The notes under the pieces: generated by a model
What the model was told of the DNA's origin: nothing
Seen by the model: only the letters and a program-made list of their open reading frames with translations
Database searches by the model: none
Shown here: positions 38,501 to 48,023 of the stretch, piece after piece
Layout of the letters: each line of letters opens with the position of its first letter
How positions within the stretch are numbered: position 1 is the first letter of the stretch
Position numbers and translations under genes: made by a program
Source: Gordionus sp. m RMFG-2023
Taxonomy: Eukaryota > Nematomorpha > Gordioida > Chordodea > Parachordodidae
NCBI RefSeq assembly: GCF_954871325.1
Contig: NC_088778.1
Span: forward strand, 15,279,666-15,343,665
Direction: 5' to 3'
Length of the DNA stretch: 64,000 bases

Positions 38501-40074
38501 GGGGATTGGATGAGAAGATAATACAATTTGTGAATCTTCAATATTGGAGATTTGCTATAAAGAGTATAATTTGTTTACTTATGAAAAACTATATTTTTAA
38601 TAAAATTTTAGTCAAATGGTCATTTTATTCTTAACTACATTATAATTAAGTTTTTAATAAAGGTTGGAAATATTTAATTAACCTCATAATCATAATTTAT
38701 TTCTTTCAAAAGTTATCATATAATTCGTATTTAAATTAAATACCTCATCATACAAAGTAAACACCTCACTGGAACTGGGGATTGGATGAGGAGATAATAC
38801 AATTTGTGAATCTTCAATAACTGAGATTTTCTATAAATAAAGAGGAGTTTAATTTCTTTCCTTATGATAACTATATTTTTAATAAATTTTTAGGCAAATG
38901 ATAATTTTTTTTAACTACATTATAATTAAGTTTTTAATAAATGTTTTAATTCTACATGAATACATGATTGAGAAAACAGGTATTAAAAATATTATGAAGT
39001 CCAACATAAAGTTATCAGGTTACAATGGAAAGATGATACAAGTAATAGGTAAAGCACAAGTGAATGTAGAATACAAAGGGAATTCACATATTTTGAACGC
39101 AATAATCATAAACATCAATATGACTTTGTTAGATCATGTAAAAACATTTTTAAAATATATTTGAAAGATTCATAGGCATGATAGATGCAGATTAATATAA
39201 AACTGCGATCACATGAAGAAATCATAAAACAATATTATAATGACTATAAAAATAAAAACAATATTAAGTATAAATAAAATTGTGAAATTCATGATGAAAG
39301 TATATTATCTAAAGAAATTCTAATAGCTAAATAAAACAATGATAATAAACATACCTAATATAACACATAATGTAAATAAAGGGGATGAAACTCACACAGA
39401 TAACATTTTGAAAATAGTTGATTCCAAATCATATTTTATAAGATTTATATTTAAAAAAAGTAAAAGAATTTGAAGTCTTAATTCAATTAAAGATGAAAAG
39501 ATTTAAATTTAATAATTCCTAGAAATTAACATTACCTTTTACTACATTATATTAACTTAATAAGTTTTTTTAATACTTTGGGTTTAAATTATTATTATTA
39601 ACTTATTAAACATATTGTTAAATTGAACTTTATAAAGTATATATAGATATAAAAATAGTGTGATAAACAGTTAAAAAACATTAAATAATAATATATATAA
39701 TTTATTTTCTCTATACCCTGACTACTTTAATATTAATATTATTCTGGTAAAATTTTAAATCAGTTTCTATTAATTCACAAATTTATAGTTACAATAATAA
39801 ATAAAAATATTACTTTTTGGAAGTAAGATGTTATTGTCTTTTTTTGCAACTGGGTTTCAACTCCATTTGTGATATTATATGGAATATCACAATTTAAAGA
39901 TACCCAATTATTATTATCTCTTTTGATGGCTACCTTTGTAAATTTCATATCAGCTGGCTTGACATGAGGATGTTTATGTTTATAATGTTCATGTATCTTG
40001 TCACTTCTTATTTTAGAAGTTTTGCAATTTTTAATATTGCACTTAACTTTAAATATGGTTTTGTTACTTGGCAT
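35507..40074 (-). CDS. hAT transposase, ZMYM1/p52rIPK-like, ten exons, intact
   Basis: Exons (high to low): 40074-39814, 38830-38744, 38554-38468, 38284-38201, 38160-37979, 37896-36796, 36749-36460, 36416-36266, 36221-35917, 35874-35507. All phases agree, giving 2916 nt or 971 residues. Introns downstream of the exon triplication are 40-82 nt; one donor (after 38201) is GC. Exon 1 has a C2H2-like finger (KCNIKNC...HEHYKHKH) and ends KKTITSYFQK. Exon 5 holds GPCQP, typical before the TTF-type zinc finger (WLFYSTTLDKVFCLYC, about residue 255). Then come ILDET (acidic residue about 443), GQSMDGAGN (about 511), CHAHRLNL (about 539) and the C-terminal TSCSAERAMSKVK dimerisation motif. It would cut and paste the surrounding element. 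A domesticated host gene is possible, but the exact TIRs argue for an active-type transposon. Confidence 0.88.
38201..38945 (-). repeat. Tandem triplication of an exon plus intron (about 275-bp units)
   Basis: Three units, each with a TTTATAG acceptor, an exon of 84-87 nt and a GAG|GTATTTAA donor (GC in the unit nearest the rest of the gene). The exons encode (K/Q)ISNIEDSQIVLS(P/S)HP, then PSSSEALTLHDE, with small differences. Because the exon is phase 0-0, one, two or three copies can be included without changing frame. Confidence 0.85.
38960..39165 (+). mobile_element. Small gypsy-type protease fragment (fossil)
   Basis: A short + frame inside the first intron of the hAT transposase resembles the C-terminal part of a Ty3/gypsy aspartic protease (Y-x-G-K...GK..V.V.YK). 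No LTR or other part of such an element is seen nearby. Broken, fragmentary and possibly a chance match. Confidence 0.35.
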
Positions 40075-40605
40075 CTAGAAAGAAATAATTATTATAATAT
40101 AATTTTTTACACATTATGTTTTTTATTATTCTTTGCTTGCTGATATATGTTTTTATGCATGACTCAAAAAATTATCTAAAATTTATCCTGCTAAAATCTA
40201 TAAATTTATTAAAAAACATAATATAAATATATTAACCTCTAAGAAAAGTACCAAATAGGAAATGTGTAAATATTAACTTGATAAAATGCTAAATGAAAAT
40301 CGTTGACAAAGAAAATTTATATTATTTATTAATTGACAAATATCTTTACTTTAATTGACATTTTTCAGAAAATCAAACGATAACCATCATAATCGTATCA
40401 ATTAATGGATTAAAAAAAGATTATAATTCAAATCAAAAATTACCCACCAAAAATCAATACCTACCCCCAAAAAAATAATGCCTACTACCAAAAAATTAAT
40501 ATCAACCCCTTAAAATCGATACCTACCCCCAAAAATGCTAATATATTTTGGAGGCATTTGTCTCCTACCCCCCCCCCCCCCGGCCATGTAGACGCTGCCA
40601 CAATA

Positions 40606-41841
40606 GATGTAATAAAGGGAGGGCCTCCTTTGATCGTATTATTTTGATCGTAAAATGGTCCATTTTGTCCATTTTAGGTCAAAATGGACGATTTTTTCAA
40701 TTTATAGGTTAGGGTTAGGGTTATAAATGATTTTAATTTACCGCGATTAAATAGACCAATCATAAAAAAATGGACCAAATTTACGATCAAATGACTTTAC
40801 GATCAAAGTTAGGCAAATCGTAATAAATTAGATATCTTTTCTTCTCTTTTTTACGTGTTTTTAGGAAAGCTATATTCTTCTTCGAAAAATAGATTTGAGT
40901 TAAATCTTTAATACAAATATATTTTTGATATTATTACAATACAAACTACTATTATTTTAAGATATAATATACTAACTAGAGATGGTGCGACAATAATAAA
41001 TAAAATCTTAATTGCTTTCATGATATCACTCTGGTTCTTATTTTGTAGTTACAAAATGTTTCATTTCTAATATGGCATCCTTGCCGTGTAAATAATTCAA
41101 GACTTCAATATATTTGCATAATTTCTTCTAAAGATTTTAATGTTTTTGTTGTATCAATTTATTTAACAGAATAAATTGTGATGGGTTACCATCGTGAATG
41201 TCATGGATAGGATTGCAAATTAACCAGCATCTATTATTTTGGCTATGTAATTTAAGATTATTACTATAGCTGCTAAGAGTGAGAGCATATGATCGCATAT
41301 TTTAGATAATCAATAGGTCAACTGTGTAGTCGTTTATATAACATTGAAAATGGAAGATAATCTTTTAAAAATTTAATATCATACAATAATTTTCTCGATT
41401 ACTTATCTAGCTTCCATCATGTCATCTAAGAGGAAGCTCTAACCATCATATAGTTTTATGATTTGGATTGGTCGTTTATATTCTCTTCTTCAAGAATTGT
41501 AGATTTGGTAAGGTCTATAAATTTTTTCTTATTAGTCCATTCTATAAAACATAGTCTAAAATGGTAAAAGGGAGTTATATTAGTTTCATAACCTTTTGTC
41601 AATGTAAGTTGCTAAAAATTATAATATATTATGTAGTTTTTTCACAAACTATTATCAATTTAGGCATATATGAATTAATTAACCTTTTTTAACATTTATT
41701 ATTCTTTAGACGCAAAATCATTTCACATCAACAATCGAAAATATTTTATACTCTAATAAATAGATTTTCTATTAAAAATATTATTTTTATATGCTAGTTT
41801 ATTTTGTATGCAAAATATAATAAATCACATTCAGAATAATT
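40606..41841. other. Body of the outer hAT element, with a 179-bp MITE
   Basis: Remaining interior of the 34070-44516 element. Minus-strand protein-like fragments (about 41560-41020) are broken by stops. No complete gene. Confidence 0.4.
40629..40807. mobile_element. TTTGATCG-ended MITE with a TTAGGG run
   Basis: TTTGATCGTA... TTTTGATCGTAAAATGGTCC at the left pairs with reversed TTTGATCGTAAAG... TTTGATCGTAAATTTGGTCC at the right. Inside, AGGTTAGGGTTAGGGTTATA (about 40706-40725) contains two telomere-like units, probably by chance or capture. Confidence 0.65.
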
Positions 41842-41849
41842 ATTTAGGG

Positions 41850-44417
41850 TAGTGATCTGCACGGGCCTAATTTTAAAGGCCCGACCCGGCCCGAAATTTT
41901 TTTTAAAAAATTTTTCCAGGCCCGGCCCGAACCCGAATTTTTTTTAATTCATCCTAGAGTAATAATTATATTTTTTTTTAGCTTTTAGTTTATTTTTTAT
42001 ATTTAAGATTTTGTTTTTGCAAAAAATATCTTAGTAAACAGAAAATTTATTTAGTATTTAATTATTTATTTAAAATACTATCAAAAATACCTATAAACCA
42101 AACAATAATTATAATGTTAAATTACACAACTATATATTAGATTCATATTTATAATTATCATTTAAAAATATCAAAGCATCAACATTTTCTGGTGGCAGTC
42201 TATTTCTTCTTTCGTCTAATAACCTTCCAGTCTTTGAAAAAGTTCTCTATGAAGTTGTGGACGTTGCAGGAATTGCTAGAATTTTTCTAGCCAATTTTGT
42301 CATCTTTGGTAATCTAATTTCATTTTTATTCCACCATTTTAATATATCTTTTTCTGGATGTATATTTTCATTATTCTCTTTTATATTTAAATTCTTATAA
42401 ATTTCAAGCTCATCTGTTTCTTTTTTTTCATATTCTTCCTCATTGTCCTCCCATCTTTCATATTCATTGCCTGATATATAAAAATAATATAAATAGAACA
42501 ATTTTAAATGTACCTTTAGATCTTTTAGGCGATTCCACAATTTGAGAAAAGCCTTGAATATCCAAATCTATAATATCAATTGAAGGACAATATTCTTCAG
42601 AATTAATTATATTTTTGACTGAATTCTCTACTTCTAATATTTCCATTGATGATAACATTCTTAATTTTCTATATTTGGGGCATAAAAATGTCGCTATTTT
42701 ATGCAAAATATTGATTTTAAATTTAGATAATAAAAAAATTTTTAAATTGGTTTTTATTTCTTTTATTTCATTGTTTTGATAAAATGAATCATTTAAATCC
42801 TCGTGAAGAATATTATTAAAGCATAGCAGTACTTTATGTAAAGTAGGATTAATATCTCCTTCTAGTTCTTTAGTGGCTTTATCAAAAGGATATAAAATAT
42901 CAATCAAATTTTTCAAAATAGATTTCTCCAAGTTTTCCATTTTATTAATATCTCCCTTGGATGATAAAAAATTGACGATGTCATCATATTGGTTATAAAT
43001 AGATTTCAACATATTTAATTTTGAATTCCATCTAGTTTCGATATCTTGTTGTAATGTTTTGTCTAAATATTGATTCATGCCGGTTTGTTTAAAATACATG
43101 GTTATTTTTTTAGCAGAAATAAGGGTTTGATATATATTAGGAGCGATAATTTTCAAAGATTGTTCCTTAAAGGTATTTCGAAGAACAGTATTTAATAGAT
43201 GTGCGCTGCAATTTAATCTGGTGTATTTTTCTAGGGCTTTAATTATATTAGCTCCTTGATCAGATATAAATATTATATTTTTCACTTGATCGGGAATTAT
43301 TCCAATTGCAGCAAAATTTTGTAGCATTTCCTTATGTATGTTCGCGGCGGTTTTTTTCTCTTCTTTAAACTTATTCGTAAATAAAACATGTTTATATAAG
43401 GTTTCACCTTCGATATAATGAATTGAAACAGTTAAATAGGAAAACTTTTTAAAAGAATCTGTCCACATGTCTGTTGTAGCAGAGCATTTTTTATCAAATA
43501 ATTGAACATTTATTTTATTAACCAAATTTGTTCTAATTTGATCCGTCATAACTATAGCATTTCTCGATAAAGTAGTTGGATGGGGAATAATTTCGCTACA
43601 GTCAATATTACCGTAAATGGAGCCAATTTGAATAAAATTTTGAGCCATTTTTATAAAGCCATCTCCAGTTATCGAATCAAAGGCACGCATGTCCTTGGCA
43701 CAATAATAGATCAAGGTATCACATAGTTTCTTTTTAATAGTTAAGGAAGAATTTAGGTCTATTTTCTTTTGAATATACCTAGTTATTTTAGGAATAGAGG
43801 AATCGTCATTCTTAACGCACTTGTGACGTCTTAAATGAGAATTTCCAGATGTGCTTTTATATTGTAATATACTATTACATTTTTTACATTGGACGTAATC
43901 AAGTTTTTTGTTTTTATCATCAAATATGTCTTCCAAATTTTCCCATATATTGCTTTTACCTAAATGGGGCATACAAATATATGTTCCATTTTGTATTTGT
44001 TTTTTTAAAAAAATTAAATTCATTTTTAAATTATATTTAAAATTTAAGTTTTATAAAAAAACATTTAAATTATTATACCCATAATAAAATATATATGGCA
44101 TATGGCGTCTACTTTCTAAATAAATAAAATTAAATATGTATATTTTACAAATAAAAAATGTTGCCGCCTTGTTTCTTAAAAAAAAGGTTTAATTATATAT
44201 TTATACCAAGAATAAAAGATACATGCCATCATATGGCGTCTAGCTTCTTCAAATAAAATTAAATATTTTTATTTTACAAAAAATATTAGTGCCAATATTA
44301 AAAAATTTTTTAAGGCCCGGCCCGACCCGGCCCGAATTTTTTTTTAAAGTAGGCCCGAACCCGGCCCAAAGCCCGTTCGGGCCGGGTACGGGCCAGGCCT
44401 ACTTTTGCAGATCTCTA
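41850..44417 (-). mobile_element. ZBED-type hAT transposon, complete ends, nearly intact
   Basis: 2568 bp between exact 8-bp duplications ATTTAGGG (41842-41849, 44418-44425). Ends TAGTGATCTGCACGGGCCT and, reversed, TAGAGATCTGCAAAAGTAGG. Both arms alternate GGCCCGGCCCG blocks with A/T runs. The MITEs 2548-2900 and 13201-13502 share these features. The transposase gene occupies most of the interior. Confidence 0.92.
42130..44023 (-). pseudogene. hAT transposase, ZBED-like, one intron, single in-frame stop
   Basis: Exons 44023-42514 and 42470-42130 join in phase across a 43-nt GT-AG intron, giving 617 codons. Residues about 46-69 form a BED finger (CKKC...HLRRHKC). The middle matches ZBED1/ZBED4-type hAT transposases, with TTDMWTD, FISDQGANI and LNCSAHLLN. 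The C-terminus reads AIPATSTTS, a TAG (42249-42247), then RTFSKTGRLLDERRNRL. Relatives have SERTFS here, so one base change (GAG to TAG) explains the stop. Otherwise undisturbed, so inactivation is recent or the stop is read through. It would act on its own TIRs and on the GGCCCG MITEs. Confidence 0.88.
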
Positions 44418-44524
44418 ATTTAGGGTCCCGCAAATTGGGAAGTATGGGGGGCGAAGCCCCTCATAAAAATTTCTTAGTTGAACCCCCTGAGATTGTAAAA
44501 GCTAGCGACGCCCCTGTAGCTTTT

Positions 44525-45045
44525 GTAAAATAATGGGAAGTTAATATGTTTTCATAGTATATCAAATTAAAACTTCGCAAGAATTTATTGTGAAGGAACA
44601 TATGAAATAATGTATCTTAAATTTTATTCATTTAGAGTAAATCTTAATGTAATGGATAACATATTAAATCCCTAAAAATGCATCTGATATCTTTATATAA
44701 AACTAAACGAATTGCCGCCCTAATCTCACATGAACTCAGTCTGTTAAGCTAATTCACGTGTTTAATCTTGTCGACCCATACCAGTTTTTTCTTTTAAAGC
44801 GTATTATGGGTTCCTTTCACTATCTTTCTAATGCCCATCGATTATTCATAAAGTTGCCTTTATGTACGCACAGGTTACTGCAGATTGTCAAAAAATTGGG
44901 ATTTCTCATCTTAATTTAAACCGTTTAAAATTTTATCCAGTTTTATGAGCATGCGAAGAATACTGAAGTGTTACATAATGACAGCTGTTAACGTGAAATC
45001 TTTGGTGTTTCTCTTTTAAAAACTATGATGATTAGGTAATTTTTC
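44525..45045. other. Upstream region of THOC7, no gene seen
   Basis: 520 bp between the outer hAT element and the THOC7 start. Less extreme AT content than the surroundings. No TATA box can be assigned with confidence, and no coding frame is supported. Confidence 0.4.
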
Positions 45046-45990
45046 ATGTCAAGCTACTTGGAAGGTAATAAATTATATAAAATAATATTTTCATCAAATT
45101 TTATTATTTTTAGATGATATAATTAGGTACCGATTGCTTATAGATGGAGAAGGGAGCGGTGATGATAAAAGAATTAATATGTTAATTAAAAATATAATGA
45201 AATGGCCTTTAACAAACAAAAAAGATGAAAGGTCTTGGGATATTTGATTATAAATATAATTACAGCAATTTTTAGAGATATTTACTATGAAAAAGTTTTT
45301 CTACTATTTGAACAATCGCAATTATCATTACTAAAGCTGCAAAATATTTTCCAAACTAATCTTTATGATCAAAAAATATATCTAGAACAGTTAAAAGATA
45401 TTGGTAATATATATATATTGTTTTTTTTCAAATAATAATTATAAGAAAATAATACTAAACATGTGACAAACGAACTTGGGCAATGTCAAAATGACTTGAG
45501 ACTAGCCAAAATAATTAAGAAAAACAGATTAGGTAATAATTTTATTAATTTTTATAAGAAATAATATTTAGAATATGATAAAATTGCCAAAATAATTGTA
45601 AAACATCCTGATAGAAATGATAGTATCAAGTTTTTGTTTTATATTACATAATAATCTTATGCTTTATTTAAGTAAATTAAATATACTTCAAAATGAAATT
45701 TCTAATTTAGAAAATGAAAAACAACTTTTAGATGACAAAGTAAATAGAAATCATTAAACATTCATACTTTTATTTAAATATATTAGTTTTCTTCACTTAA
45801 AAAACAATTTTCAACTTTTTTATATCTTGGGTATGACTTGTATACAATGCTTAGAAGTAAATAATGGAGAAATTCTAAATGACATTTTAATTTTGCAGAT
45901 GACACTAATATTGAGATGGTTAATGATGAAAGCAATGTTAATGAAAAAAGTGATAAAGAAATGGACATTGATGCATCTCATAATAAATAA
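45046..45990 (+). CDS. THOC7: THO complex subunit 7 (THOC7), eight exons
   Basis: Exons 45046-45064, 45114-45231, 45276-45403, 45446-45532, 45572-45629, 45673-45739, 45787-45856 and 45899-45990 join in frame (639 nt, 212 residues; human THOC7 is 204). All seven introns are GT-AG and 39-49 nt long. The N-terminus MSSYLEDDIIRYRLLIDGEG followed by SGDDKRINMLIK matches the THOC7 signature. Mid-protein, KKNRLEYDKIAKIIVKHPDR matches the human region around QEYDALAKVIQHHPDR. The middle is coiled coil, and an acidic tail ends EMDIDASHNK. THOC7 pairs with THOC5 in the THO/TREX complex, which couples transcription to mRNA export in the nucleus. The start is the ATG whose exon joins in frame to the conserved block. 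Transposons lie on both sides, yet the gene has no disruption. Confidence 0.93.
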
Positions 45991-46336
45991 TTTAATAGAT
46001 TACAATATTGTGCTATAGAAATAAAAATGATTTAATTCACAATTATATTAGATTTTAAGGGTTGATTCAGTGGAGGACTTGTCATAATACTAAGTTAGCA
46101 TTCTACCCTTAGGGCCATGTGAAAATGATAAATATTTGAGGCTGATCTGAAATTTTTATCTTATAAATATACTTTTTTTACTTATTTATATTTTATAAAA
46201 TTATTTTAAATATATTTCCTTTTTTAACATTTAGATATATTATTCAAAAATGAAAACAAATCAAATAATAAATTATTTATATGCCATCCTATGAATCCAA
46301 TAATTTACTATTCATATTCTTACCTTTGCATGGGTA
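45991..46336. other. THOC7 3' flank, no gene
   Basis: 3'-UTR and intergenic sequence. CAGTGGAGGACTTG at about 46069 resembles an hAT end, but no partner is seen. The next element starts at 46337. Confidence 0.4.
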
Positions 46337-46379
46337 TAGTGTTGTTAAAAAGTCGAGTTCACCCAACTACAACTCAGAG

Positions 46380-46850
46380 TCTCTAGTCATTAGTCGAATA
46401 AGTTGACCAACTCAAGTATATAAACTTGAGTTGACTAGAGGATGAATAGTTCTACGAACTTAGTCAACTGGAGGATGTTCTATGAACTTGAGTTGTCGAC
46501 TAGATGACGAATAGTTTTATGAACTTGAGTTGTCGACTAGAGGATGAATAGTTCTATGAACTTGATTAGTTATTATTAATTAATAAAACATTTGTTCTGT
46601 TTTTTTTATTTTAAACTTTATACTTCCAACTTGAGTCATGAATATGAAATATAATATACTTGAGTTAACTAGAGGACGAATAGTTCTATGAACTTGAGTC
46701 GACTTAAGGACAGAGATTTCAAATTAATTATTATTAATTTATAAAACATTTTTCTGTTTTTTTTATTTTTAGCTTTAGACTTCCAACTTGAGTCGTTATA
46801 CGACTTATATACTTAAGACGACTAGAAGACTAATAGTTGTGTCGTTTTTT
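46380..46850 (+). repeat. Sub-terminal array with GTCGACT palindromes
   Basis: Several imperfect units of ACTTGAGTYGACTAGAGGAY followed by GAATAGTTCTATGAA (near 46440, 46485, 46530 and 46670). Two longer copies end in TTATTAATTTATAAAACATT and TTTATACTTCCAACTTGAGT. The same position in the 19601 element holds TAGTCGACTA repeats, so the site core GTCGACT is shared while the spacer differs. Confidence 0.7.
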
Positions 46851-46958
46851 ACGACTTTAACCCAAAGTTGTGGTCGTTTTATTCAATCCGATCCAAAATA
46901 TGGCTCGTTTTTTAAAGGACGATCTAAGGCTTGGGTTGCTTTTTTACCTGACCCATTA

Positions 46959-47087
46959 TCCAGATAATTTTTTAGACCAAAAGACTTCTAGAGTTGACTC
47001 CAATATATATAATAATAACATATCCAGATAATTTTTTAGACCAAAAGACTTCTAGAGTTGACTCCAATATATATAATAATAACATTT
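46959..47087 (+). repeat. 64-bp tandem duplication
   Basis: ATCCAGATAATTTTTTAGAC through ACTCCAATATATATAATAAT is present twice back to back with no visible difference (about 46959-47023 and 47024-47087), suggesting a recent event. Confidence 0.85.
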
Positions 47088-47479
47088 AGTATATATTAAA
47101 ATTATGGGAGGGTAAGTTATTTTTAGCTTCTTTTAATTATAATGCTCTGACTTACTATTATTAATGCACTGGCATTTGTCATCGTTATTTTTTTAAACAG
47201 TGATTATGTACATAAAAAAGTGACAATTGTCATAATCGTTATTTTTGAATTTTTTAAGCAAATGGGTAAAAATATACATAGTAAACATGTTAAATTAAAA
47301 TTTCATTGAAGGTTTACTATAGAAAAATGACAATTGTCAAAATTATTTTTGAATTTTTTTAAAGCAAATGGGGTAAAAATAGATATTGTAAACATGTTAA
47401 TTAAAATTTCAGTGAATATGTACTAGAAAAGTGACAATTGATTTTAAAAAGTGCGAGTGGACCGGTTAAAAAATTTAAA

Positions 47480-47990
47480 TGAGGCATTTTGATGAATAAA
47501 TAGTAAAGGTTTCTGAAAATGCCTTGAAAAAACTGGCACAATTCGCAAATATATTGAGGGTTAAATTACATAACGAATTGTGATCATTTACCAGTATATT
47601 CAAAGTTTTAATAGCAGAATAAAATGAAATGGACGATGATATCATATGTACAAATGAGGAGTTAAAGGAAGAAGATGGAATATTACAATATGATTTGATA
47701 ATAAATGTAATAGGTGTTTAATAGGCGTGTATGCAAGTTACAATGCACAAAAGTGCATACATTAATTTATTTTTGACATATGAATACATTTAAATTTTGT
47801 CATTTGCGGAGGTTAATTGCGAGAGAACATTTAGTAAATTAAAAAATTATAAAAAATGGGCAGAGCTAATATAGACCAAGAAAAATTAGACGCGTTTTTA
47901 ATTATGTCAGTTGAACGAGAAGTATTAGCGCAGACTAGAAGATATTCTTGTTTATTTGCGCAAAGGTTCAGTTAATGAAGAGATTTATTA
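47480..47990 (+). pseudogene. Decayed hAT transposase fragment
   Basis: Parallels 21020-21520: AGGCATTTTGATGAA..., CTGGCACAATT, TTACATAACGAATTGTG. At about 47817, VNCERTFSKLK is followed by a frame break and DQEKLDAFLIMSVEREVL, the hAT C-terminal motif. It is shorter and more decayed than a functional copy would be. Confidence 0.7.
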
Positions 47991-48023
47991 ACGTAAAAAT
48001 TATATATTATCTTAATTCTTTTA

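Larger units (their letters stand above)
34870..40597 (-). mobile_element. Apparently intact autonomous hAT transposon (5.7 kb)
   Basis: Terminal inverted repeats CAGCGTCTACATGGC (34870-34884) and GCCATGTAGACGCTG (40583-40597) are perfect over 15 bp. They are flanked by the exact 8-bp duplication CCACAATA (34862-34869, 40598-40605). A ten-exon transposase gene (40074 to 35507) has no disruption. Near the left end a GCGGCC-TTC-GGCCGC hairpin (34946-34960) stands out. Near the right end there are tandem CCTACCCCCAAAAA-type boxes and a C14-15 run. Exact ends and an intact gene suggest a recent insertion. Confidence 0.9.
34070..44516. mobile_element. Old hAT element hosting two younger hAT elements
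   Basis: Left end CAGTGGCTTGCTAGGGGG. The right end reversed is CAGGGGCGTCGCTAGC. Flanks TAGTTTTT (34062-34069) and TAGCTTTT (44517-44524) match at 7 of 8. The ends share GGGGCT(C/T)... CCCC blocks. Without 34870-40597 and 41850-44417 about 2.1 kb remains. In that remainder, minus-strand text such as WLICNPIHDIHDGNPSQFIL (about 41240-41170) and EWTNKKKFIDLTKST (about 41545-41500) looks like decayed coding sequence of unknown family. Confidence 0.65.

Noticed and set aside
40706-40725. TTAGGG-like run considered as an interstitial telomere
   Set aside because: Only two units, sitting in the centre of a small palindromic MITE.
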